DNA from: Burhinus oedicnemus
Taxonomy: Eukaryota > Chordata > Aves > Charadriiformes > Burhinidae
DNA: 64,000 nucleotides
Direction of reading: 5' to 3'
Assembly: GCA_008921705.1 (NCBI GenBank)
Contig: VFFE01007869.1
Span: 237,576 to 301,575, forward strand
Shown here: positions 1-12,600 of the stretch, one piece after another
Position numbering within the stretch: position 1 is the first letter of the stretch
Layout: each line of letters starts with the position of its first letter
Position numbers and translations under genes: made by a program
Notes under the pieces: model-generated
Told to the model about the DNA's origin: nothing
The model's input: the letters and a program-made list of their open reading frames with translations, nothing else
The model's database searches: none

Positions 1-293
1 TGGGAGGATGGCACCAGTCTTTTTTCAGTGGTGCCCAGTGACAGGACAAGAGGTAATGGGCACAAACTTGAATATAGGAAGTTCCATCTGAACATGAGGA
101 GGAACTTCTTGACTTTGAGGGTGGCAGAGCCCTGGAACAGGCTGCCCAGAGAGGTGGTGGAGTCTTCAACTCTGGAGACATTCCAAACCTGCCTGGACAC
201 CATCCTGTGCAACCTGCTGTAGGTGACCCTGCTGTGGCAGGGGGGTTGGACTAGATGATCTCCAGAGGTCCCTTCCAACCCCAGTGATTCTCT
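1..293 (+). mobile_element. CR1 LINE 3' end, cut by window edge
   Basis: The segment encodes the typical C-terminal end of CR1 ORF2 (the stretch around [17 protein letters not shown], in frame from about 30 to 222). It is followed by the conserved 3' untranslated piece (TTGGACTAGATGATCTCCAGAGGTCCCTTCCAACCCC) and a short ATTCTCTG-like tail near 285-293. It lies in the sense orientation, and the left end may continue outside the window. It is a dead, 5'-truncated retroposon fragment with no complete reading frame. CR1 is the dominant LINE of birds, which supports an avian source. Confidence 0.9.
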
Positions 294-2865
294 GATTAAT
301 CTGAAGGTCCTGTTTAATAAGTACTGTTCATAAACCCACTCCCAATTAATTCTCTCCAGTGGATGCAGACCTCAGCCTGTGGTGGGAAGATCTACAAGAT
401 CTCTTCAACCTCTAGCTGAGATCTGCGTTGACTTGACTTTCTCCCAAGTCTTGCATCTGAGCAGTTACTATTGAGGCTGCCAAGTAAACTCTGCAAAAGT
501 TGAGAAGGGGTAGCAGTAAGGATGTGTAAGTGACCCTGATTTGAACTCTGGTGTAGAAACATTTTTATGCATTTTTAGATGCATTTTGATGCATCATAAA
601 CTATTTTCTCTTTGAAGCCCCATCTTTTTCGGTGGACAGCATTGATAAATAAAGCTCTGGAGGGGCACCAGAGTTGCACGGGGAATGTGGCTGTCATGTA
701 GCTGACCCCTGCCATGGGTGTTGCTGATGGAGCAAGGGGTGCAGGGAACGAGGGAAGGAGAAATTGCTGGAGGAAAAAGACTATTTGCATGGAAGAGATG
801 GTTGAATGCCGAGGTCTGTTTCTGCTATTGGCATTTCATCGCACAATGTTTCACCAAGATAAATCAGGACCATGCAGCAGGGAGTTCTTTCGTAACGAGC
901 ACGATGACGAAACACGTGCAGAAACTGATTGCTCTGTCCCCAGAGCAGGGTTTAATAACGTGCAATAAATAAGATTTGAGGGCACAACCAGTTTATTGAA
1001 CAGCGGCTCATTAGTCGAGCATTGCCCTACCTGTTGCATGGAGTTAGGCTGGAGCTTGGCAGAAAAAATGTATCGTAACCTCGCAATTGAGTATATCATG
1101 GGAAGCTGCCCAAGAAGCTGAATTTAAGTTGCCCGCATACCCCTCGTTTGCTTTTTTCTAACTTTTGAGTACTTCACTCTGCAGGTTTGGTACTTTTTTT
1201 TTAAAGGGTTGTTCTTCTGGTTTGCTCCTATTGATTTTTCTTTACTTTTCCAAGAAAACTGGAAAAAACCCCACCTCTTTCTTTCTAAAATACTGGAACC
1301 AACTGATCGCTGGTGGGTTTGAAATACTGAATACAGATGTTTCTCTTTCTGGAGAAGTGGTTAACAATTAAAGTCGTGAAGATTGAGCATTTTTCGTTTT
1401 AAAAAGGACAGAGGCTTCAGATTGTTCCCTTTGATATTTGCAAATTATAACTTGTTTTTTAAGACTTCCACTGAGGTCATGTGCTGGTGGATCCTGACAG
1501 AAGCGCAAAAAAAATCGTATTCTTCATACGGAGTCCTGATACGTTTCTGTGCTTTGAGCATACTGAAGGAAGGCAGTTTTCCTGAGCTTTACTTTCAGGA
1601 ACAGCTGAAATAGGAGGATTAACTTTTCAGAAGAAAACCATTTCAAAGCGAGGCAGGTATTGACCCAAATGGTTAACGTTTAGCGAGATCCAAACCACCA
1701 ACAGCATTCTTATTAATATTGCATAATAAATGGTGCCGTGGCAGTAAAATGTGATAAACTTGGTATTTTTAAGGCGTTCCAAACCTTGCTCTCTTTGGTA
1801 GCGATAGTAAGGGAGGTTTTATTACTGTGTTTACTAATAAGTGGTTTGATTTGATCTGGGTCTTGCGTGCGTTAGCTCCGGCCCCTGAGCTCTGCAGAAA
1901 ACTGAGAACTGGGCAATAATGGGTCTGCATAAAATTTCTGCCGTCATCCACAGAAAACAAGCAGAGAGGGAGGTTTAGGCAGAGGAAGCCGTGGAGCGTG
2001 GGGCAGCTCCTGCTTTCCTCGCTCACCGAGACAATTAACAGACTTTCTCTTTTAACAATAAAAATTATTAACAAGGTTTTTTTTTTTTTCTTCCAAACAG
2101 GTATTTTTTGCATCGGTGAGATCCGGAGGAAGCAGCCAAGTGTTTTTCATGACCCTCAACAGAAACTCCATGATGAACTGGTAACAGAGGAGCACTTGGC
2201 ACTCACCGCCATGGCATTATTTCTAATTTAAAGGACATTAAACACGTGGACTAACACTGTAGAGGCAGATGCGGAGGGCCCTGAGGAACACCGCTCCCCA
2301 TGTTCCCTCGGCGCCGTCAGCCCCAGGGCGGGGGCTGCGGGCAGGGATGGACTTTCGCGCTTGGACCCCCCGAGGTCTCCTGATAACGCTGTGTTATAGT
2401 GGGTTATGAGTTTTCCTTTATTTTTTTTTTTTATTTTATTTTCCTTTTTCTTTGTCCCCTACTTTGTAAGAACGGGGAAAGAAACAGTGTCAAAAAGTCT
2501 GTTTTTAATTCTGTCTGCCTGCTAGCATCAAATATATAGTATGTTGTAAAGTTACCAATTAAATCTGGTGAGAGACAGCACAATAAATGTACCTTTTATC
2601 TTTGTGATGAAGGCCATAACCGTATAGCTGGGTAATTTTAGAAATCTTTTGCCTTCACCAACATTTACATGTTGCTTTTGGCAGCAACGGCTTAACGGAT
2701 TTTTAAAGAAGAGAAAAAATAATAGTTTTTTTTCCCCTCTTTTGGGAAATGGATTTTAAATGGCTAAACTACTAGCCTTAGACTAATAAAAATCAGCTAC
2801 CATTTTTGTCAAGTCTGTCAATCCATATTTCTATATGGATCTTCACATAATGGTGTGTCTTGATA
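294..2865. other. Gene-free spacer, left part
   Basis: I see no exon-like reading frame with matching splice sites here. The stretch is AT-rich with T tracts (around 2079-2090 and 2418-2440). It has scattered AATAAA words on the + strand (for example near 2582), so it could include 3' UTR or readthrough sequence of an upstream gene. Synteny known for vertebrates would put the 3' end of TNIK to the left, but no TNIK coding sequence is visible, so this is inference only. Confidence 0.4.
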
Positions 2866-2869
2866 GGGA

Positions 2870-3175
2870 CAGGTGCCATTTGTTGTTGCTCCGGAGGTGC
2901 CCGCCTGCCCTGGGGCTTGGCCGCGGGTGCCAGGACAGGGGATCGGAGGAGGAGAGGATGGCGGAGCGGTTGGAGGAGCCCCACGCTCACCTCCGAGGTG
3001 GGATTTGTGGCCGCAGACGGTTCCCGGGATGCTGCGGGTGCCAGACCCCAGTGCCGAAGCCAGCGTGAGCTGCGGGCACTCATCTTCCCCTGAGCCCGGA
3101 GCCGGGCACTGGCGTGCGGAGGCAGCCGGCGCGGGGACGGGGACGACAAAACGAGCTGCCCATTCCCCGCGTTGC
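2870..3175. promoter_or_regulatory. Orphan CpG-rich block
   Basis: The block is much richer in G, C and CpG than its AT-rich flanks (2400-2860 and 3180-3300), with CCGCGG-, GGCGCGGGG- and GGAGGAGAGGATGG-like stretches. Reading frames run through it on both strands, as expected of GC-rich DNA, and none resembles a known protein. It may be an unassigned promoter or CpG island, for example of a non-coding transcript, or simply a GC-rich isolate. No splice pattern or start could be assigned. Confidence 0.3.
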
Positions 3176-3322
3176 TGGATTGGGCTTGTAAAGAGCTTAA
3201 AAAAAAATATATATATGTGTGTGGTTTCTTCGGCCAAGGTTCTGAATCTCTACTCGTTTTCCGCCCCCTCCGCTCCCTAGGAATTACCCAACATACAGTG
3301 AAAGACAACATCTGTGCCGAAC

Positions 3323-3338
3323 CGTGTGTGTGTGTGTT
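3323..3338. repeat. (GT)n microsatellite
   Basis: About eight uninterrupted GT units lie in the spacer upstream of SLC2A2. Confidence 0.85.
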
Positions 3339-5946
3339 TAGTTCAGGTTGAATCGTGTCCTTATAAACTCTGCTCAGTTGATTTCCGTTTTCGGTGCGTA
3401 TCTGGGGTTTTCTTTCTCAGTAGCTGCAAGCATGGCCGCCTGTGGTGTTGGGGTGTCGCATAACAAGGTCTGTGTTGCTGGTTTTAACCTACCTCGTTTC
3501 GGTTGGGGTTTGTTTTTTTTTGGTTTGGTTTATTTTATTTTTTTTTTCCGTTCCGCTGTCGATCACAGCGCTGTTACCTCCAGCGACATATAGAGAGCTT
3601 AACTGGCAATCTTGGTGTACTCAGTAACGATGGCTTTATTAAAAAATGATTAAATCAACAGGACTTGGTCAAACTTGAATCTTTATCAAGGGTAAGAGAT
3701 GATGCGGGGCGGTGGGGATGGGATGGGACGGGCCACCCTCGCCCGAAGCATCCCGCGGGCAGGGCATCGCGGCAGCGGTACCCAGGCGGGCAGGGCATCG
3801 CCCTTCGGAACCGGCAGGGATTGCCTGCGGTGGGACTCCCGGCAGGGCACGGCCTCCAGAGGAGCCGCAGGCAAGAGGTGCTTTGCAGGTGCCTTCTTCA
3901 CCCGGTGGGCACCAGGCACCCTCCCAGTGGTGCAGCACAGCCCCACGCAGCAGCAGCCTGCCCCTTTGAAGTGGCGAATACCCAGCTTTGGGTGGTTTGG
4001 GTTTTTTTATTGTGAGTTTTTGGGTACAGTGACAAAATAGAAGGGAATCGTTGTGTTTAAACATAAGGTAGTTTGTGAATGTATTCTTTAAAACCATAGA
4101 GTCATTTGAAACAAAAAGCATAAGAAGCCAATAATAACGCAGTCTTGTCTACGGAGCGTGTACACAGACATATCATAGAGCAAATGCATATCTGGTGCCA
4201 ACACAATAAAACACAAAACTTCAACACGAAGCCATGCCTTCTACGTTTTCGTAAAGAAAACCTGGGGTGTTAACAGTTAGCAGGTCATGGAGGTAAAGCG
4301 GCTTTTCAGGGCTCTCTGAGTCACGATGCCCTTTGCCTGGAGGGGCTCAGGAAAGCGGCAGGTTTGGGCAGGATGAGTGCGGGGGGGACCGGGCATGTCC
4401 CCTGTGATGCTGCTTGCTACCGGGCAGCGGCTGAGGGATGTCTTGATGGACCATCACCACCTCAAAACTTCTCTTCTACAAAATCAACCCATGATTACTA
4501 TAAAGACACGTGTTCCCCTCCAAATATTCCTAGCTTTGATTTGCTTGTCTTTTGTTGTAAGTAAAATAGCCTTGTGGTTGATCAATGCTATCAGAAACTA
4601 CTTAATTTTCGTGTTTAAAGAAATAAAACCTGGGCTCCTTCTAAAACCCCATAGAAATGGAGTTTTTACCCAAGAAAGGAAACTTACTTGTTCAGCTGAG
4701 CAGTGCTGCAGGAGGAAAAAGAGAAATAACATCTGTGCATGCAGGAGTCATGAGAGCCTATTGCAGATTCAATTATTTACAGAGTTGCTGAGAAGTGTTG
4801 GATGAACTTCAGGGACAAGTCGTACCCTCCATGGTAAATGAAAGACAAGTCCCAGAGCTGGTGCGAGGCCATCGAGTCACCCCTGGCACGCTGCGGACGC
4901 CAGGGAGATGCTGGGTACCATTCCCAAGGTAAAGGATGCTCCAAGGTAAGGCTGCAGCAGCTACTTGTGGGAATTGAATGTGTTTTCAACCCTTTTTCAG
5001 ATGATGATTATCAAACGGCATTTTTCTTGTGAGATGGTTTCGGGGTTGATCATATTATGAATTTTGGAAGAGAAAGGGGATGCTTCGGGTGACCCTGGCC
5101 CCAGAGCTGGGCTGGTTGCTGGAAATGGTTGAAATTGTGCTGCAATTCCTTGTCTCGACCTGAGTCCATGTGGGTCCGTTGCTGCTCATGCAGCAATTTG
5201 TGCAGTGGTGGTACATAATTAGGGCCAACGTGAGCATCACGTAGGCCGGCAGTGAGCAGCAGCGGGGACTGAATCTGCCTGTTCCTGAAGGTGTGGGCTG
5301 GACCTCCATATGGTGCCGGTGCCGTGCCTGTGCCCCGGGATGATAAGCCACCCACCTGGGGGCACGGCTGCTCTAAGGAGATCCCGCAGAGATGTTCTCA
5401 GTAACAAGGATCAAGGCGGCCTCAAGGCGAAGGATGCCTGTCGCAACCGTCGCGACCCTGCAGCATCTGTTTACTGCCCTGCGTAGCGCTGCAGAGCTGC
5501 TGCTTCCCACCTTAGATGTCGCAACCTGCTGCGGACAAGGTCTGCTGGGTTTGCTCCCCAATTTTTCCTGTCTGGGAGATGCTGCACTACCCAGAGCTGG
5601 GGGGGTGGGAAGGGCCCCATTAGACTCCCCTAGTTTAATGCCACTCATTTTGGCTGGAAGAGGGTACAAGGCCAACACACCAATATCTTTACAACTGTGC
5701 TGTAAATGCACCAAATTCTCCCTCTCAAATGTGTTTTGTCAGCCCGAAGCCCCTGTCCGGTGGGTGGCCCCAGCACCGCTGCCTGGCCCGGCTGCTGTGC
5801 ATATAGAGAGAAAAAACGAACATGTAGCGGGTTCTTTTTGTGCCAGCCTCTGGTGTGCCTCATCAGCCTGCTCTTACCTGGACAGCCACAACCTTATGGT
5901 CCAGATCTTCCTTTTTTCTCCTTTTTGTTTTGGTTTATGTTTTTTT

Positions 5947-5964
5947 GGTTGGTTGGTTGGTTGG
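5947..5964. repeat. (TTGG)n short tandem repeat
   Basis: About four and a half TTGG units lie inside a T-rich stretch. The repeat creates an artificial Gly/Trp/Leu/Val-rich peptide in long frames that cross it. Confidence 0.7.
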
Positions 5965-8900
5965 CTTTTTTTTTTAACATCAAAGCTGCCTCTGGATGAC
6001 CCAAAGGCAGTAAAATGGGTGTGCAAATTACCCCGGCCACAGAGAAAGCCTCACTGTCCTTATGGAGTCTTTAAATTAATTCCCCTGATGTGACAGCATG
6101 TTCAGTTGTTCAAAAGCAAAGCCTGACCGTAAACTTTAACCCACTGCTTTTATCACATACCATTAGATTTAGCAACACCACCAATTATAGTAGACACGAC
6201 ATACAGTAGGCAATAAGCATGGCAATTTTGCATGACAGTAGCATTATAGATAGTTCTTACACTTTATTAATAAGTAACATTGGCAATAACGCAAGCACTG
6301 CTGTTTGCAAATAATGTAAATGACGCCCATCACGAAACGTCAAGATTCATGCTACAAAGTGCAGTCACCCAGGGCTGAGGGGCTGGATGCTGTTTAGGAT
6401 TCCTGGCATTTATGTGTTTTGCACACTCGAGCAATGAGAAGACAGGAGACCGATTTGGAGCAGCTTCTTGCCAGGAGCCCTGGAGAAAAGCCACAAAACC
6501 CTACGGCACTGGCCAAAGCACCAACAGGGATGCGGCATGTGCTGCTGTCCTGAAAACGGGGAGGCTGGTATTTCTACTGTGCTTTACCTGGGACTGGCAG
6601 CGATGCCCTCAGGCTGGGGTCACCTGGACCCACAGCAGCGCTCGGCCACACACGTGAAGACCCACGTTTTGTCATCTGCATGTTTCACCTCTGCACCACA
6701 CCACGTTCCCCGAATAACTGCGGGATGAGCTGCTCTGTTTGCTCTGGCAAAGAAAGCCCTGTGTGCACCAGCCGCATGAAGCACACATGTTCGTTACCCT
6801 CAGACGTACCCAAAGATCACCTGAGCATGGCCAAGAGAAAGTACAAACAAGCTCCAGGCTGGCAAGCTCCCAAGTGAGGATGAGGATGACGGGGCTGGCC
6901 GTGCAGGGAAGATGCCCGTGGACCCCTTTGCCCTTTTGATCTCTGTGCCCTTGGTCAAATCACTTAACTGTTGCCTGGTGAGGCTCGTCGGCCATGGGAT
7001 GGGTTGGAATTGCTCCCGGGCTGTGCTGTGTCGATATCTGCACCCCTGGGTCCCACAACGAGCCCTCAAACACGCAAGAGATTGGATGGGCTGATGGTTC
7101 ATCCTGGTGGAGTTGGGTACGGTGCTCTAGCATGCAGGAGCGTTGTGCTTCAGTTTTCCAAGCAAACAGTCAAGGTGTGATGCTCCGACAACCCCTTTGG
7201 GAAGGGACTGCAGGGGGAGGCAGATTTACACACCCACCGTTCCCATCCCTGAGCCTCGGGACCAGCCCCGAGCTGGCCTCTGCTAACCGGCACATCCGCA
7301 TCCAGACCCCCGGTCAGAAAAACACAGGGGCTTGAGTCCGTTCGTGTCACTGAGAAGTAAATACATGCTGAAACTCCTCCTTTGGCTCCGGAGGAGTGTA
7401 TCACAGCCCAGCTGGCATCAGCTGGGGGCTGCACACAAGAGATGAGGCAGCCCCAGGCACCAACTCGCAGCATCCAGCCCCGCAGGGAGGGTGAGAAGTG
7501 CTGGGAAAGGGTGGGAGGCCCCCGGGATAATTTCATGCCTTTTGCCAGCAGACCTGGCCGAGGGAGGCTGGTGGCCACGAGGCTTCCGGCCTTTGGCATC
7601 CCAGGTTTCCAGGGAAGTCGCCGGGCCAATCCTGGGGAGGTGATTGATGCTCAGCCTGCCTCCCCACCGCTGCCCCAGCCGCTCCGCATCCCCTCCCTGG
7701 GAAGCTGGATTAAGGGAGGGCTCTGCTCTGTAAGCAGCAGGGGGAGGACACAACAGGCTACAAGCCAGGGAAAGGCCACCCTGCTCTCTCCTTTCGGTAC
7801 GTAGCCGGCCATTGTCCCCTCAAACCGCCTCCGGTGGGCTGGGAAGAGTAGGAGGGGAAAGCATCTTCCTCGGCCAGGTACCTGCAACGGGATGGGGATG
7901 CTGGAGGGAGACGTCGGTCCTGGCCAGGAGTTTCACAGTGCCCGAGGGTTTCGGTTTGGGATGTTGGGTCAGGGCTCTCATTTTTCATTTTTTTTTTCCC
8001 CCGAGTCAAACTTGAGCAGCCTGTTAATTGCTTAATCCTGCCAGCCCCTCGCGTGGAGGCATTTAACCACAGTGCAAAGAAACGGTGCTTGTAAATGCCT
8101 GGGTATCCGCACACGGGGAGCAAACAAACGCGATGGGTCAAAGATCTCAGCTGGAAGGACAAATATTGGAGAAAAACTTCAAAAAGCTCAGCCTCAGGGC
8201 CCTCCCCCTTGCAGCTACACCAGTCCGTGGGGAATGCGGGTGCTGCAGCTGGAATCAATGCCTGCATTAATGCAAAGAACTTTTCTCCTCGTTAAAGTTT
8301 TACTTTACTGGAGGAGACCAGTGCAAAGATTAGTGGTCTTGCTCATCTTTTTTTTTTTTCTCTCTTCCTCTGTAGAAAGTACATTTTGTGCCCATGTGAA
8401 GCCTGGCTGACCGAGAGCATCATCCAATGAGTCGCCGTAACTTGGCTGCCGGACTCTTTTCTGGAAGGCAATATCAGCATTAATCACTTTCTCGGCTGAT
8501 TCAGACTTTGATGTGTCTCCTACGGATGCCACCATCCGCCCTGGCCCTGCAGCTCCTCTCTCGCTGATGATGTCAAGGACAGCAAAGCCGGAGCGAGACC
8601 AGCTCAGACCAGCTTTTTCGGATGTGCAAAGTTCAGGACTACCCTGTGAGCCAAGCCAAAGGGCTGCGATATTTCACGGAATCAGCAGTATCTGGTTGCA
8701 TTGGCGATATCTGACAGCGCAAATGGTGCCGAAAGCTGGGGGCGCTGAAAGGCTCAGCGTTCACACCATTGTGGGCTCTTTAACGAAAATGTCTGTTATT
8801 GTAATATTCTGGGTAATTTTGCTATGTTGTATGTCCATACACACATCCAGCCGTCTCCTCTGAACGCTCGGGATGCATACGTACAGGTGCGTACTGGCAT

Positions 8901-9299
8901 CACAGCTCGGTGTTGAGGGGGCTGTGTGCGCGCAGGTATGTACGTACATACAGAGAGAGACATCTGTACACATCTGTATTTATGTATGTTTGGCTGTGGG
9001 TGTTATATACACACAAAAACATATTTTAAAGCAGGTACCAAGCGCTATCTAAATAAAACACTCTTAGTCATTTTCTAGCTTCTTTGCTACATATGCTGGA
9101 AAGGTTTCTTCCTGCAAATTCAGCAAGAAGTTTGTAATGTAGCAGATAAACCCAGCACAGGAGCCAAGCAAGGTGTTGAACTTCTCGAAATAGGCTGTAG
9201 CATGTTCCCAAGTCCCTGGCACGTCACATCACGGACAGTTCAACTGAAGGACAGCCTCAAATCAGCCTTGCAGCCGGATTGTTTGGATTTCCCAGGTCC

Positions 9300-9580
9300 A
9301 CTCTATGCCTTTGCCGGTCTCCCGTTGTTTCGTTTGTCCTCCCAAATACGGGGATTGGTAGTGGCTGCTCTGAGCTGAGTGTTGGCCAAATAATGCAAGT
9401 AAGGCTTGGGTTTCTCATTAACTCCAGAGCTGATATAGTCCCATCTCTCGGCGCACCAGCCAGCCAGTTTTGCTGCCTCCATCCCAGCCCCGCTGTCCCT
9501 CCTTCCCTGCCCAAGCTCCCACCTCGTTCCGCAGCCCGGGACAGTGACCGCTGCCAGGAGGACACAGGAGGAGCTGCAGG
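9300..9580 (+). promoter_or_regulatory. SLC2A2: Probable SLC2A2 proximal promoter and 5' UTR
   Basis: This is the DNA immediately upstream of the SLC2A2 start codon. No clear TATA box is visible. Liver-type motif look-alikes are present: TTGGCCAAATAATGCAAG near 9382-9399 (NF1/CEBP-like) and a CATTAAC half site resembling HNF1 near 9417-9423. These are visual matches only. The last about 120 bases are C-rich and probably form the 5' UTR. The transcription start cannot be fixed from sequence alone. Confidence 0.35.
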
Positions 9581-9613
9581 ATGGACAAGAAAAGCAAAAT
9601 GCGAGCAGAGAAG
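9581..9613 (+). CDS. SLC2A2: SLC2A2 coding exon 1
   Basis: Encodes the 11-residue cytosolic N-terminus [11 protein letters not shown] and ends at the donor AAG|GTAACT in phase 0. It is too short to be found by length alone. The assignment rests on the good Kozak context and on similarity to the short first coding exon of other GLUT2 genes. Intron 1 (9614-10295) holds a CAG/CTG-rich stretch near 10150-10190 and nothing gene-like. Confidence 0.85.
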
Positions 9614-12600
9614 GTAACTATGGCTCGGTGGTATTTTTGCACTAGGATTTCTGCGGGAGCCCAGCACTGAGCAATAGTATTTATTGCTTGCCAAGACCAA
9701 AACCAACCAACAAAAAAAAAAATCCCCTCCCCTAATTAATCGCTCTTTGATGTCTGCATACCGAGCGCAGGGGCAAAGGGGTCGCGGGATTATTTTTTTA
9801 TTTTTAAGCGTTCCATCAGCTCATCAGATAATTTTAACTGTGATGGGAGGAAATAAGACTTGAACCAGCACTGCTGAAAAAGACCGTTTCGGTCATTTTT
9901 TCCTAGCTGTTCTGCTTCAGCGGTGGTGCTGCCCGTGGGCTGGGGATGGGACAGGGCACGTTGCTGCTGCCGCCTGCGCTGCCGTACCCGGCAGAGCTCC
10001 CGCTCGCACTGGGGTGAAGACAAGGCAGGGCAGCAAGGAGAGCCCCGGCACAGACGGCTCTTTTTGGGGCAACGCTGCTCTCTCCTGGGGGCCTGATCCT
10101 GCCCGTCCCCAGGGACTTTGCCTTCTCCTTCAGAGCCAGCCAAAGTGCCTGCGGCTGCTGCAGCAGCAGCCCTGGGCGCTGCTGTGCCGGCCAGCTGGGC
10201 AACAGGGTCCCTTGGGACAGGGACGGGGTGCAACCCCTCAGGTTTGGGCAGGGCTAGGACAGCGGGGTGAGGCTGTTCTCTGCTTCCTCCCCCAGCACCT
10301 CACGGGAACGCTGGTCCTCTCCGTCTTCACTGCGGTGTTGGGCTTCTTCCAGTACGGCTACAGCCTGGGTGTCATTAACGCCCCCCAGAAGGTAAGCTGA
10401 GCCCCCCAAGCCACGCACGGCCAAGGAACAAGGGCTTCAGGGCAGCCAGGGCTGGTTTGTCCCTTGCAGAAGGGACCTTCCCCAGGCGCTGTCTCCCACA
10501 GTACAAAACCCCCGTGATAAGGCAGCGGGGTGAGAAAACGGTGAGGACCCCCCCGCTGCCACCCCCCCCCCCAGCAAAAGGAGTGGGGTGCTGCACGTCG
10601 TGCTGCCGTCCCCACTGCAACGTGGTCCCTGTGCCCAGACTGAGGGATGGCACCTCTCCGTGTGTGCCGAATCTGGACACCACCACGCTAACCCCATCCC
10701 CAGAGGCAGCATTGGATGAGGGGGGATGCTCCATGCCTGACCTCACGGTCCCTCCCTGCTGGGGGGTCTGGGTGCTGGGGAGCTGTGGGGGACCCCAAGA
10801 TTTCACTCCTGCAGAGCCTGTGATGAAAAGCTTTTCCTAGGGCAGGAAAAAAAACCCAGAACAGGGGTTGGAGGTGGTTATAGATTTGAGCTGACGGCTT
10901 TTTTCCTCTCTGCCCATCACAGGTGATAGAAGCCCACTATGGGCGTGTGCTGGGCATCACCCCCCTGGACAGACACGCCAGCAACACCTCTGGGGAGGAT
11001 GGCACTGTCCCTGTCCCTAGCATGGAGCCCTGGGGTGGCACCGAGGGCACATTCGCACCCCCAGCTGACACCAGCGAGGATCTCGCCACCTCCCCGCACC
11101 TCATCCTCACCATGTACTGGTCCCTCTCCGTCTCTGTGTTTGCCGTCGGCGGCATGGTCTCCTCCTTCACCGTGGGGTGGATCGGCGACCGGCTGGGGAG
11201 GTGAGAGGACCTTGTGTGCTGTGACTTGCATGCCACAGCCCAAGCCTTTTTGTTTGATTTTTTTCCCCTAGAACCTTTTCTTGTCCATTGTGTTATTTTC
11301 CACAATTTAATGGAAAAAAACCCTCAAACCTCCAAAATACTGTTCCAACCATCAGAGAGGTCTGGCTTATTAAAATCCTCAATTATAAGTCAGATATTTT
11401 ATTGCAACTTTTAGCACTTCAGACAAGCAGCTGATGAGCAGCCTTGACTAACTTCCGAATTTCCCCCTTTCTTTCTGTGGCAAAAGGGAGAAGAGGGCAT
11501 CTGCACGGTGTTTGCACACAATGTATAATATACTTTTAGCTACTCCGATTGCATGCCTGGCCGATATCTTTTCAGTGCCTACGATCATTGTTTTTTCCCC
11601 TGTAGTGGTGATTAAGTCACTTAATAGCTCTGATTGTATGTGGCGATGGCTGCTTTGGCTGAGAGGTGCCAGAATGAGTTGTGCTGCTGCTGCCTTGCAG
11701 GGTGAAAGCCATGCTGGTGGTGAACGTCCTCTCCATCGCTGGGAACCTCCTCATGGGGCTGGCGAAATTCGGGCCATCTCACATGCTCATCATCGCCGGG
11801 AGAGCAGTCACGGGGCTGTACTGCGGTAAGTCCAGGCAGAGTCATCTGTCCCCTAGCAGGGCGCTGGGAGCTGTGTTGCTCCAGGGCTGCAGTTAAGAGT
11901 TTCTTCTATTTTAAAATCTTTTTTTTTTAGTTCAGAAGGGGTTTCACAGATAGGAGTTTCCCTCTTCGCTCTACGTCTGTCCTTCTCAAACCTGGATCTT
12001 TCCCCAAAGTATTTGAGTTGGTTCTATCATGAAATCGGTTTAGTTTACGTATCCTAGAAAGGAGCGAGTCCCTCCTCTGTACCTCAAGGCTTGGTCTTGG
12101 TGGTGGCTGTCGGAACAGTATGTCATTAGCCGTGCTATTTAACAGGTTCCCTAGACAACAGTACTATCTAGCACATAGTACAGGAGCACTGTACATAGCA
12201 AGGATAAGATAGTAGGCAAATAATATGCAATTACATAAGAATTCGCTTAGAAATAATGGCTCATTATCACCGTTACTGGTATGCAAATGCAATACTCCAC
12301 TCTGAAGGTTCAAGGCGAGTTTTAAGAAAGCTCTTTGCTCTGTGATAACTTCTCCCAGTGGACGATCTCTGCTCCATGCTTCTATGTATGTGCTCGAGTG
12401 TAAAGGCTTCTCGGCTCAGGGCTCTGAATCTGGCGATATCCAAGCACCTTTGCGGGGTGCAGGTGGGTCCCAGCCAAGCACAAGGGACTTGGTGGGATAA
12501 GGGATGCCGGCACATGGGATCCATCTTCCTTTCCCGTTTGGGAAGGGGTTTCTGCTGGTTGCTGAGCTGTGGTCTAGAAGAGGTGACGTCCATGTGTGCT

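Larger units (their letters stand above)
3176..9280. other. Gene-free spacer upstream of SLC2A2
   Basis: No convincing exon was found. Contents noted: a (GT)n run at about 3323-3338, a GC-rich patch at 3690-3970, a TTTATT word (AATAAA on the minus strand) at 4006-4011 next to AT-rich sequence to about 4250, a (TTGG)n run at about 5947-5964, and an AT-rich low-CpG block at 6100-6360. A TG/TA-rich patch lies at 8820-9010. The longest open frame, 5392-6093 (233 codons), has no recognisable domain and ends in low-complexity Phe/Gly/Trp-rich sequence from the TTGG repeat, so I do not call it a gene. Confidence 0.4.

Noticed and set aside
2793..3311. 172-codon minus-strand frame in the CpG-rich block
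   Set aside because: Pro/Arg/Ser-rich product typical of GC-rich DNA; frames are open on both strands.
5392..6093. 233-codon + strand frame
   Set aside because: No recognisable domain; its C-terminal part is low-complexity peptide from a T-rich and TTGG repeat; no splice or promoter support.
1..9300. TNIK last exons
   Set aside because: Synteny suggests TNIK lies to the left, but no TNIK-like coding sequence was recognised in the window.
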